Origin: CADEFX01 sp963840425
GTDB lineage: Bacteria > Pseudomonadota > Alphaproteobacteria > Rhizobiales > Hyphomicrobiaceae
NCBI GenBank assembly: GCA_963840425.1
Contig: CAWIYZ010000033.1
Coordinates: 589,571-653,570 of the forward strand
Length of the DNA: 64,000 nucleotides
Direction of reading: 5' to 3'
Made by a program: the position numbers and the translations under genes. The notes under the pieces were generated by a model. That model was not told the origin of the DNA, did not search any database, and saw nothing but the letters and a program-made list of their open reading frames with translations. Shown here piece by piece: positions 27,789 through 34,539 of this stretch. Position 1 is the first letter of the stretch. Each line of letters begins with the position of its first letter.

Positions 27789-28255
27789 GACGCAGGTTGG
27801 CGGTCGCTACGCTCGTTGCAGCGGCGGTCGCCTCGACGATGGCGGGACAAGTGCTGAGCCAGGATCGCACAGCCGTAGTGGCCGCATACACCGTGGTCGG
27901 CGATCAGATTCCCTATCTGCTGTCCGGCAACCCCGGAGACACAGGGCGTGGCCGCCGCATCCTGGTCGACCGTGAGATCGGCAATTGTCTCGCCTGCCAC
28001 AAAGTGGCCGAGACGGGCGAGCCGTTCCAGGGCGACCTCGGACCCGATCTCGGCAACATCGGGCGGCGGCTCACCGCCGGCCAGATCCGGTTTCGACTGG
28101 TCGACCTGAGCCGGCTCAATCCGACAACGCTGATGCCCCCGTATCACCGTGTCGAGGGGCTTACCCGCGTCGCCACCAAATATGCCGACAATCCGGTGCT
28201 CACGGCCCAGGAGATAGAGGACGTCGTCGCCTATCTGACGACGTTGAGGCAATGA
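27785..28255 (+). CDS. soxX: SoxX-type monoheme cytochrome c
   Basis: 156 aa from GTG 27785 (VRRRLAVATLVAAAVASTMA, a signal peptide). The heme site is NCLACHKVAET; FQGDLGPDLGNIGRRL and LNPTTLMPPYHR carry the Met ligand region, as in SoxX. The GTG overlaps the stop of iorB and the stop overlaps the start of soxY, a coupled arrangement. SoxX pairs with SoxA to attach thiosulfate to the SoxY cysteine in the periplasm. As a general cytochrome c it could also accept electrons from the molybdenum hydroxylase. Confidence 0.85.
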   Translation: MRRRLAVATLVAAAVASTMAGQVLSQDRTAVVAAYTVVGDQIPYLLSGNPGDTGRGRRILVDREIGNCLACHKVAETGEPFQGDLGPDLGNIGRRLTAGQIRFRLVDLSRLNPTTLMPPYHRVEGLTRVATKYADNPVLTAQEIEDVVAYLTTLRQ

Positions 28256-28731
28256 TCGCAAAGCTGGAGAACAACGGTGATCGCATCAGCCGGCGCGGTG
28301 CGATTGCCGGCGCGGCAAGTTTCGCGCTCGCGCCCATGACCGCCATTCCGGCCAGCGCCACGCCCGAGACCATGGCGGCTGCCGTTTCCGATGCGGTGGG
28401 TGACGGCAAGATCACGCCCGGCCGCGTGCGGATCGAAGCGCCGCGGCTCGCCGAGAACGGCAACTCGGTGCAGATCATCGTCAGCGTCGACAGCCCGATG
28501 ACGGCCGCCGATCACGTCAAGACCATCACCGTCTTCTCCGAGCAGAACCCGATTCCCACGGTCATCCGCTTTCGTCTCGGCCCGCGTGCCGGCCGCGCCA
28601 AGGTGGCGACCAGCATTCGCCTCGCCGCCACGCAGCGGGTGCTCGCCGTCGCCGCCATGAGCGATGGCTCGCACTGGTCCGGCGAGGCCCAGGTCATCGT
28701 GACGCTCGCCGCATGCCTCGACGGCAGCTGA
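28252..28731 (+). CDS. soxY: SoxY sulfur carrier protein with unusual C-terminus
   Basis: 159 aa; ATG overlaps the soxX stop. The N-terminus (NNGDRISRRGAIAGAASFAL) carries RR and a hydrophobic stretch consistent with Tat export. The body (VQIIVSVDSPMTAADHVKTI ... FSEQNPIP) matches the SoxY immunoglobulin-like fold. Normally the chain ends in GGCGG, with the Cys on a swinging arm carrying sulfur. Here the end is VTLAACLDGS: a cysteine is kept, but the flexible glycines are lost and three residues follow CL. SoxY probably still binds SoxZ, encoded 13 bp later. Confidence 0.83.
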   Translation: MIAKLENNGDRISRRGAIAGAASFALAPMTAIPASATPETMAAAVSDAVGDGKITPGRVRIEAPRLAENGNSVQIIVSVDSPMTAADHVKTITVFSEQNPIPTVIRFRLGPRAGRAKVATSIRLAATQRVLAVAAMSDGSHWSGEAQVIVTLAACLDGS

Positions 28732-28744
28732 GGGGAATTGGCTC

Positions 28745-29065
28745 ATGCCCACCGCACGCATCGTCCTGCCACGCGAGGTCAAGAAGGGCGAGATCTTCGA
28801 GATCAAGACGCTGATCACGCACGACATGGAGACCGGGCACCGCCGCGATGGCGCGGGCAATCAAGTTCCGCGCAACATCATCAACCGCTTCACCGCCACC
28901 TACGACGGCGAGGAGATCTTCAGTGCCGAACTATTTCCCGGCGTCGCGGCCAACCCCTTCATCGCGTTCTCGACTATCGCCACCGTGTCCGGCGACATCA
29001 TCTTCGCGTGGACCGACGACCCCGGCGCCACACACACCGAGACGGTGAAGATCAAAGTCGTCTAG
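28745..29065 (+). CDS. soxZ: SoxZ sulfur carrier partner
   Basis: 106 aa starting MPTARIVLPREVKKGEIFEI. The sequence IKTLITHDMETGHRRDGAGN, RNIINRFTATYDGEEIF and GDIIFAWTDDPG match the SoxZ fibronectin-like domain. It forms the SoxYZ heterodimer that carries sulfur intermediates in the periplasm, exported with SoxY. The stop TAG at 29063-29065 lies within the CTAG left end of a family A palindrome, which separates soxZ from soxA. Confidence 0.87.
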   Translation: MPTARIVLPREVKKGEIFEIKTLITHDMETGHRRDGAGNQVPRNIINRFTATYDGEEIFSAELFPGVAANPFIAFSTIATVSGDIIFAWTDDPGATHTETVKIKVV

Positions 29066-29225
29066 TGTGATTCAGATCGAGAAATTCGCTAGCAGACATG
29101 ATGCTGGCGCCGGCGAATTTCTCGATCGTCACACTAGAAATTTATGATGTAGAGCGGGATTCACGTTTCGGCCGAGGCGCTTCGGATGAGGCAAGGTGAT
29201 TCCATCCGAAACGATCCTGCTCTAG
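29062..29225. repeat. CTAG-bounded palindromes, family A (29062-29137) and family C (29149-29225)
   Basis: Family A: CTAGTGTGATTCAGATCGAG and AATTTCTCGATCGTCACACTAG, with CTAG ends on both sides. Family C: GTAGAGCGGGATTCACG at the left and CCGAAACGATCCTGCTCTAG at the right. Family C is also seen at 46334-46397. These two elements fill the space between soxZ and soxA. The TAG of the first is the soxZ stop, and the last G of the second begins the likely soxA GTG start. Confidence 0.8.
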
Positions 29226-30025
29226 TGCGCCGCGTGCGCGCAGGCAGTCTAGGTCTGGCGACTGCCGCGGCGGTCGCGCTCGCCAGCGCCGCGGCGCTCA
29301 GCCAGTCTCCGCCGATCGCGCCCGCCGACAAGCGGCCCGGCAGCGCTTTCATCTCCCAGGAATTGAAGGCGCAGCAAGACGACGAGGGTATCAATCCGGG
29401 CATGCTCTGGGTGGCCGAGGGTGAGAAGCTATGGACCTCTCCCGCCGGCGCCGCCAACAAATCCTGCGCCTCCTGCCACGGCGAAGCCGAGACCAGCATG
29501 AAGGGCGTGGCAACGCGCTATCCGCAGGTCGACCAGGGCACAGGCCGGCTCCTCAATCTGGAGCTTCGCATCAATCACTGCCGCACCGCGCGGCAGAACG
29601 CGCCGGCGCTTGCCTGGGAGTCGCGCGCGCTGCTGGGCCTCACCAGCTATCTCGCCTACCAGTCGCGCGGCCTTCACATCCATGTCTCCATCGACGGGCC
29701 CGCGCGTCCCTACTTCGAGGCCGGGCAGACGCTCTACACCACGCGTCAGGGCCAGCTCAATCTCGCGTGCAGCCAGTGCCACGACGCCAACTGGGGCCGG
29801 CGTCTCAGAGGCGACACCATCAGCCAGGGGCATCCGACCGGCTTTCCCATCTACCGTCTCGAATGGCAATCGGCCGGCTCGCTGCAGCGACGCCTGCGCG
29901 CCTGCAATTTCGGCGTGCGCGCGGAGATGCTCGACTACGGCGCCGCCGACTATCTCGCACTCGAGCTTTATCTCGCCTGGCGCGCCGGCGGCCTGCCCAT
30001 CGAGACGCCCGGCGTGCGGCGTTAG
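29225..30025 (+). CDS. soxA: SoxA diheme-type cytochrome c
   Basis: 266 aa from GTG 29225 (VRRVRAGSLGLATAAAVALA, a signal peptide); this start sits at the end of a family C repeat, so the original start may have been upstream. Two heme sites, NKSCASCHGEAET and LACSQCHDANWG, and the Cys in LRACNFGVRAEML that serves as the active-site persulfide ligand are present, as in SoxA. Its size and layout match SoxA. With SoxX it forms the thiosulfate-binding cytochrome. soxB and soxCD are not in this window. Confidence 0.85.
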   Translation: MRRVRAGSLGLATAAAVALASAAALSQSPPIAPADKRPGSAFISQELKAQQDDEGINPGMLWVAEGEKLWTSPAGAANKSCASCHGEAETSMKGVATRYPQVDQGTGRLLNLELRINHCRTARQNAPALAWESRALLGLTSYLAYQSRGLHIHVSIDGPARPYFEAGQTLYTTRQGQLNLACSQCHDANWGRRLRGDTISQGHPTGFPIYRLEWQSAGSLQRRLRACNFGVRAEMLDYGAADYLALELYLAWRAGGLPIETPGVRR

Positions 30026-30026
30026 C

Positions 30027-30863
30027 TCAGGACTTTTCTGCGCGTTCCGCTTGACCGAGTGGACCCAGAAACTTCGCCAGGTCTTCCGTCATGTGGTGCA
30101 CGTGCTCGGGCGGCTCGGTCCACTTGCGGATCTCGAGCTGCACCGGGTGATCGTAATAGCTCGAATGCACGAGCACGGTCGTCATGCCCAGCGCATGCGC
30201 GGCTGCCAGATTGTGCGGCATGTCCTCGAACATCGCCGCCTTCTCTGGATCGACCCCGTGCAGTGCCAGAAATTTCTTGTAGGGCCCGGCCTGCGGCTTG
30301 GGCACGTACTCGGATGCAACGATATCGAAGATGTCCTCGAACAGATGCAGCACGCCGAGCTTTCCCGCCACGCGCTCCGCATGCCGCCGCGAGCCATTAG
30401 TGTAAATGAGCTTGCGGCCGGGCAGTTTCTCGATGGCGGCGGCGAGGTCGGGATGTGCGTCGACAACCGACAGATCGATATCGTGCACGTAGTCGAGGAA
30501 CGGCTTCGGGTCCATCTTGTGCACAAGCATCAGGCCCGACAGCGTGGTCCCGAACTGGCGGTAGTAGCTCTTCTGCAGATGCCGCGCGTAGGCATAGGGC
30601 ACGCCGAGAAAGCGAGCGATAAACTCGCCCATGCGGTGATCGACCTGCGCGAACAGGTTGCATTCGGCCGGATAGAGCGTGTTGTCGAGGTCGAACACCC
30701 AGGCACGGGTCGCCTCGAAGCCGCGGCGTGCCGCGGTTTTTTCCTCCCCCCTCGTGGGGGAGGGTAAGGGAGGGGGGGATCCCTGAGCGTTGGATGCCGG
30801 GATTCCCCCCACCCCTAACCCCTCCCCACCAGGGGGAGGGGGATCTCCGCGTTTGAGGTCCAT
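30027..30863 (-). CDS. HAD-superfamily pyrimidine 5'-nucleotidase-like phosphatase with repeat-derived N-terminal insert
   Basis: 278 aa from ATG 30863, which shares one base with the argB stop (TGATG). The HAD motif is WVFDLDNTLYPAE, motif II in IYTNGSRRHAERV, motif III Lys in VPKPQAGPYKKF, and motif IV in MFEDMPHNLAAAH. It is a pyrimidine 5'-nucleotidase (PPM1/SDT1)-type HAD hydrolase, cytoplasmic. Residues about 8-42 are encoded by a C-rich palindromic repeat (family D), giving a Pro/Gly-rich stretch (PPPPGGEGLGVGGIP ... SPPPLPSPTRGEE). The core starts near residue 50. Translation is coupled to argB. Confidence 0.82.
   Translation of the reverse strand: MDLKRGDPPPPGGEGLGVGGIPASNAQGSPPPLPSPTRGEEKTAARRGFEATRAWVFDLDNTLYPAECNLFAQVDHRMGEFIARFLGVPYAYARHLQKSYYRQFGTTLSGLMLVHKMDPKPFLDYVHDIDLSVVDAHPDLAAAIEKLPGRKLIYTNGSRRHAERVAGKLGVLHLFEDIFDIVASEYVPKPQAGPYKKFLALHGVDPEKAAMFEDMPHNLAAAHALGMTTVLVHSSYYDHPVQLEIRKWTEPPEHVHHMTEDLAKFLGPLGQAERAEKS
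30741..30849. repeat. C-rich palindromic repeat (family D) inside a reading frame
   Basis: Arms CTCCCCCCTCGTGGGGGAGG and CCTCCCCACCAGGGGGAGGG flank GGGAGGGGGGATCCC and its partner GATTCCCCCCAC. It lies in the 5' part of the HAD phosphatase gene, and its length keeps the frame. The translated piece is unlike the rest of the HAD family. Confidence 0.78.
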
Positions 30864-31801
30864 CAGCCCTTCTTCTTTTTGGCGCCGCCGACCAGCGTGC
30901 CGACGCCGTGCTCGGTGAACAGCTCCAGCAGCACGCAATGCGGCACGCGCCCATCGATAATGACGACGGCCTCCACTCCGGCCTCCACCACCTCGATGCA
31001 GCCCTCGATCTTCGGGATCATGCCGCCGGTGATGGTGCCGTTGCGGATCATCTCGCGCGCCTCCGGCACGGACAGGTCGGTGATCAGGTTCTTGTCCTTG
31101 TCGAGCACGCCGGCGACATCGGTCAGCAGCAGCAGGCGTTTGGCCTTCATGCGCGCGGCCAGCGCGCTGGCGAATGTATCGCCGTTGATATTGAGCGTCT
31201 GGCCTTCGCGCGAGACGCCGACCGGCGCGATCACCGGGATCAGGTCGGACTTAGAGATCACCTCGACGATGTGCGGGTTGACCTCGACAGGATCGCCCAC
31301 ATAGCCGATATCGACCGCCTTCATGATGTTGGACTCGGGGTCCGGCATCTCGGTGATCTTCTTGGCCAGCATCAGGTTGGCATCCTTGCCGCAGATGCCG
31401 ACCGCTTTGCCGCCCTGACGGTTGATGGCGGAGACGATCTCCTTGTTGATGGCGCCGGCCAACACCATCTCGACGACATCGACGGTGGGCTTATCAGTGA
31501 CGCGCAGGCCGTTCACGAAATCGGACTTGATCTCCAGCTTCTTCAGCATGGCGGCGATCTGCGGGCCGCCGCCATGTACCACGATCGGGTTCACGCCCGA
31601 CTGCTTCAGGTAGACGATGTCCTTGGCGAAGGCGTCGGCCAGCGCCTGGTCGCCCATGGCATGCCCGCCGAACTTGATGACCACGGTCTCTTCGTCATAG
31701 CGGATCAGGTGCGGCAGCGCCTCGGCCAGGATGCGCGCCTTGTCCTGGGCATCCACCTTGACTTTGCCCGCACCCGTATGGGCCTCGCCCGACTTCGACA
31801 T
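30863..31801 (-). CDS. argB: Acetylglutamate kinase
   Basis: 312 aa starting MSKSGEAHTGAGKVKVDAQD. Family marks are VVIKFGGHAMGDQALADAFA, VVHGGGPQI, GLRVTDKPTVDVVEMVLAG, NINGDTFASALAARMKAKRL and a LLLTDVAGVLDKD motif. It phosphorylates N-acetylglutamate in arginine synthesis, in the cytoplasm. The length fits alphaproteobacterial ArgB. It is followed without a gap by the HAD phosphatase gene, with which it overlaps by one base. An upstream region of about 300 bp holds only a REP-like ATTCCC...GGAGAATGACCCGG sequence. Confidence 0.95.
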   Translation of the reverse strand: MSKSGEAHTGAGKVKVDAQDKARILAEALPHLIRYDEETVVIKFGGHAMGDQALADAFAKDIVYLKQSGVNPIVVHGGGPQIAAMLKKLEIKSDFVNGLRVTDKPTVDVVEMVLAGAINKEIVSAINRQGGKAVGICGKDANLMLAKKITEMPDPESNIMKAVDIGYVGDPVEVNPHIVEVISKSDLIPVIAPVGVSREGQTLNINGDTFASALAARMKAKRLLLLTDVAGVLDKDKNLITDLSVPEAREMIRNGTITGGMIPKIEGCIEVVEAGVEAVVIIDGRVPHCVLLELFTEHGVGTLVGGAKKKKG

Positions 31802-32097
31802 GGCAACCCTCTCGCGCCGCTCGGCGACGCGCAAAACACCGGAACATCAGGGCACTTATAGCGCGCCGGCGGAGGGTCTCAATGGCTTAGTCGTGCGGCC
31901 TCTCCCTTGTCATTCCCAGGCGTGGTCGGAGAATGACCCGGCAAGGGGGCACTTGCGCAATTTGTGGGCAGCGCGCGCCCCGGCGGGATCGGCTAAACTT
32001 TGGCCTTGAAGTGTCCGTAGACGCGAGGCCTCGTGTGGTCGGACATCGGCGCAAACCGAAACAGGCGGTGTGAGCCAGGACGGGGTTGGGGATTGGA

Positions 32098-33855
32098 ATG
32101 CCGCAAGCGCTTGCGGACGAGCTTGGCAGGATACCCTTGTCGCGATCGCTGGCGACAACGATCGTGCGTGCCAAGGACTACGCCAGCGCCAAGGGCCATC
32201 GCCTCGTTACGCTCGAGCACCTGTTGCTGGCCCTGATCGAGGACGAGGAGGCCGCGCCCGTTCTGGTCGCCTGCAAGGCCGACCTCGACCGGCTCGGCCA
32301 AGACGTGGCCGCATATCTCGCGCGGCAGGAACGGGAGCCGCCGGGCGGATCGCTCCAACCCAATATAGCGCCGGAGCTCAAGCGCATCGTCGAATATGCT
32401 GCGTCGGCGGCCCAGCAGGGGCGCCGATCGCAGGTAGACGGCGCCATTGTGCTGGCCGCCATGATCGGCGAGGGGCAAAGCGTAGCCGCCGGTTTTCTCA
32501 GGGCGCAGGAGCTGACTTTCGAGGACGTCGTGCGCACGCTGCAGCAGCAGGCGCAGGAGCGTGCCGTCGCTGCACAGCAGAACGGCGCCGTGCCGCCCTC
32601 GGCGGAGGACATCATCGCCAACGCGCGCGAGCGCATCGCCGCCGCCAGCCGCGGTACGGGCGGTCGTGTCTCCCCGCTGACTGAGCCGCGCGGACCGCAG
32701 CCGGGAGGCCGAGGGCCAGCAACTTCCCAGCAGAATGCAGGGCTCGGCGATCGCGCCCGACCGCCGATTTTTGCGGAGAGGCCGAGGGAGCTGCCTGCGG
32801 GAGTCATGGCGCGGCCCGCCACTCAGCACGATGCCGGATCAACGAGCGCCGAGGCCCCGAAGCAGGAGCCGAGCCAGCCCACCCAACAAGATGCAAGCAC
32901 GACGGGCACGGTGCAGGCCGAAGTCTCCGAGCAAGTGGCGGTGCGGGCCCCGCCTCCCCTACCCCAATCCCCGCAGAAGGACGACGTGGCGGCCGATCCG
33001 CCGCCGCGCGCGGAAGCGGAACCGAGCCACAGCGACGAGCAGCCGCCGCTGCCCGACTGGATGAAGGCGCGCCAACTCAACCCCGGTCATGGGCCGGCCG
33101 GCGGTCCGCCGCCGCCGCCTCCTGTGCGCGATGAGCCGAAGCCAACCCAGCACACGTCTCGTTCCCTGCGGGCGGCGCTCGATGGTGTCTCTCAGCAGCC
33201 GGCACACGACGCCGCGGATCCCGGAAACCGTCCCCCGCCGACGCTCGAGGCGGCGCCTCGGCGAGCGGCGGCGGCGCCCGCCCGCGTTCCTCGCCTCGCC
33301 GAGAAACCCGCGGTGGAGCCTGGCCAGATCGTCGAGAACATTCCGCGCCGCATGCGAGTCGGCATCACCGAGACCGTCGAGGTTCGCATCGGGCACGCGG
33401 GCGCCCACCTTACCGACGGCTTGCAAGGCAGCGGTGCCCCTGTGCGTCACGACGCTTTCATCACCAAGGCCATGAGTGTCCGCCTTCGCGCTCCCGGCGG
33501 CGGCTTCATCATCGACTCCGCATCGCCGGATACGCAGTGGATCCAGTCGACCGTGGGGCCACTCGCCAGCGACTTTGCAGCGTGGCGCTTCTCAATTACG
33601 CCGACCCGGCGCGGCGCGGCGGTGTTGCAGCTCGTCGTGGCGGCCAGGGTTGTCGGCCGTGACGGCATCACGGCCGAGACTGCGTTGCCCGAGCGTGTGA
33701 TCAGCGTGCACGTGCGCACGAACTATGTGCGGGCGACCATACGTGTGAGCGCATGGCTGGCCGCGCTGGCGATCGGCGGCGCTGTCGGCCGGATGGGCGA
33801 GGACGCGCTCGCCTATGCGCTGAAGCTGATCAACGGCATCGGGGCCGCTGGTTAA
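32098..33855 (+). CDS. Clp N-domain protein with proline-rich linker and hydrophobic C-terminus
   Basis: 585 aa, starting MPQALADELGRIPLSRSLAT (GGGGATTGG before ATG). Residues about 10-160 match the Clp_N repeat (SLATTIVRAKDYASAKGHRL, EHLLLALIEDEEAAPVL, VDGAIVLAAMIGEGQS). A long Pro/Gln/Ala-rich linker follows (residues about 190-405). A beta-rich C-terminal domain (PRRMRVGITETVEVRIG, MSVRLRAPGGGF) then leads to a hydrophobic helix (RVSAWLAALAIGGAVGRMGE). No ATPase domain exists, so it is not a ClpA or ClpB unfoldase; it may bind targets and display them at a membrane. The gene is convergent with engB. Confidence 0.65.
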   Translation: MPQALADELGRIPLSRSLATTIVRAKDYASAKGHRLVTLEHLLLALIEDEEAAPVLVACKADLDRLGQDVAAYLARQEREPPGGSLQPNIAPELKRIVEYAASAAQQGRRSQVDGAIVLAAMIGEGQSVAAGFLRAQELTFEDVVRTLQQQAQERAVAAQQNGAVPPSAEDIIANARERIAAASRGTGGRVSPLTEPRGPQPGGRGPATSQQNAGLGDRARPPIFAERPRELPAGVMARPATQHDAGSTSAEAPKQEPSQPTQQDASTTGTVQAEVSEQVAVRAPPPLPQSPQKDDVAADPPPRAEAEPSHSDEQPPLPDWMKARQLNPGHGPAGGPPPPPPVRDEPKPTQHTSRSLRAALDGVSQQPAHDAADPGNRPPPTLEAAPRRAAAAPARVPRLAEKPAVEPGQIVENIPRRMRVGITETVEVRIGHAGAHLTDGLQGSGAPVRHDAFITKAMSVRLRAPGGGFIIDSASPDTQWIQSTVGPLASDFAAWRFSITPTRRGAAVLQLVVAARVVGRDGITAETALPERVISVHVRTNYVRATIRVSAWLAALAIGGAVGRMGEDALAYALKLINGIGAAG

Positions 33856-34518
33856 TCACGAGCGCTCGCGCACGAGCCGGGCTACGACCGCGCGCAGCTC
33901 GGCGATGCCGGTTGCCTTCTCCGAGGAGGTCGTGATGATGTCCGGATAGGCCGCTGCATGGCTTTGCAGCGCCTCCCGCAGACGATTGGCCACCGCCTCG
34001 AGCTCGCGCTCCTTGATCTTGTCCACCTTGGTCAGCACCGCCTGATAGGTGACCGCCGCCTCATCGAGCAGCCGCATGATGGTCTGATCGGGCGGCTTCA
34101 GGCCGTGCCGGCTGTCGATCAGGAGAAATACGCGCGCCAGGGTCGGCCGTCCGCGCAGATAAGCTCTGATCAGTTCGGTCCAGGCCTCGACCTTCTGCTT
34201 GGGCGCCTTGGCAAATCCGTAGCCCGGCATATCCACGAGATAAAGTCGCACGCTTTCAGTCAGAAAGAAGTTCAGCTCCTGCGTGCGCCCCGGCGTGTTG
34301 GATGTGCGCGCCAGGCCCTTCTGCCCGACCAGCGCGTTGATGAGGCTCGACTTGCCGACATTGGAGCGTCCAGCGAACGCAATCTCGGGGCGATCTGCGG
34401 GCGGCAGGAATTCGAGCGCAGGCACGCTCTTGAGGAATTGCCAGGGCTGCGCGAACAGCGCCTCGCCGGCGGCCAGCAGCTCCGCGTCGGTCTCCTCGCT
34501 CGTCACGGCGCTGCTCAT
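33856..34518 (-). CDS. engB: Ribosome biogenesis GTP-binding protein EngB (YihA/YsxC)
   Basis: 220 aa. GTPase motifs: G1 EIAFAGRSNVGKSSLINALV, G2 region NTPGRTQELNFF, G3 YLVDMPGYGFAK, G4 VLTKVDKIKE, and a SSEKATG G5-like segment. It is an essential GTPase in large-subunit ribosome assembly, cytoplasmic. The stop is adjacent to the end of the convergent Clp_N gene. It lies 21 bp downstream of yidC and is probably co-transcribed with yidC and rnpA. Confidence 0.95.
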   Translation of the reverse strand: MSSAVTSEETDAELLAAGEALFAQPWQFLKSVPALEFLPPADRPEIAFAGRSNVGKSSLINALVGQKGLARTSNTPGRTQELNFFLTESVRLYLVDMPGYGFAKAPKQKVEAWTELIRAYLRGRPTLARVFLLIDSRHGLKPPDQTIMRLLDEAAVTYQAVLTKVDKIKERELEAVANRLREALQSHAAAYPDIITTSSEKATGIAELRAVVARLVRERS

Positions 34519-34539
34519 TTTCTGCCGAGCTAGGAGCCG

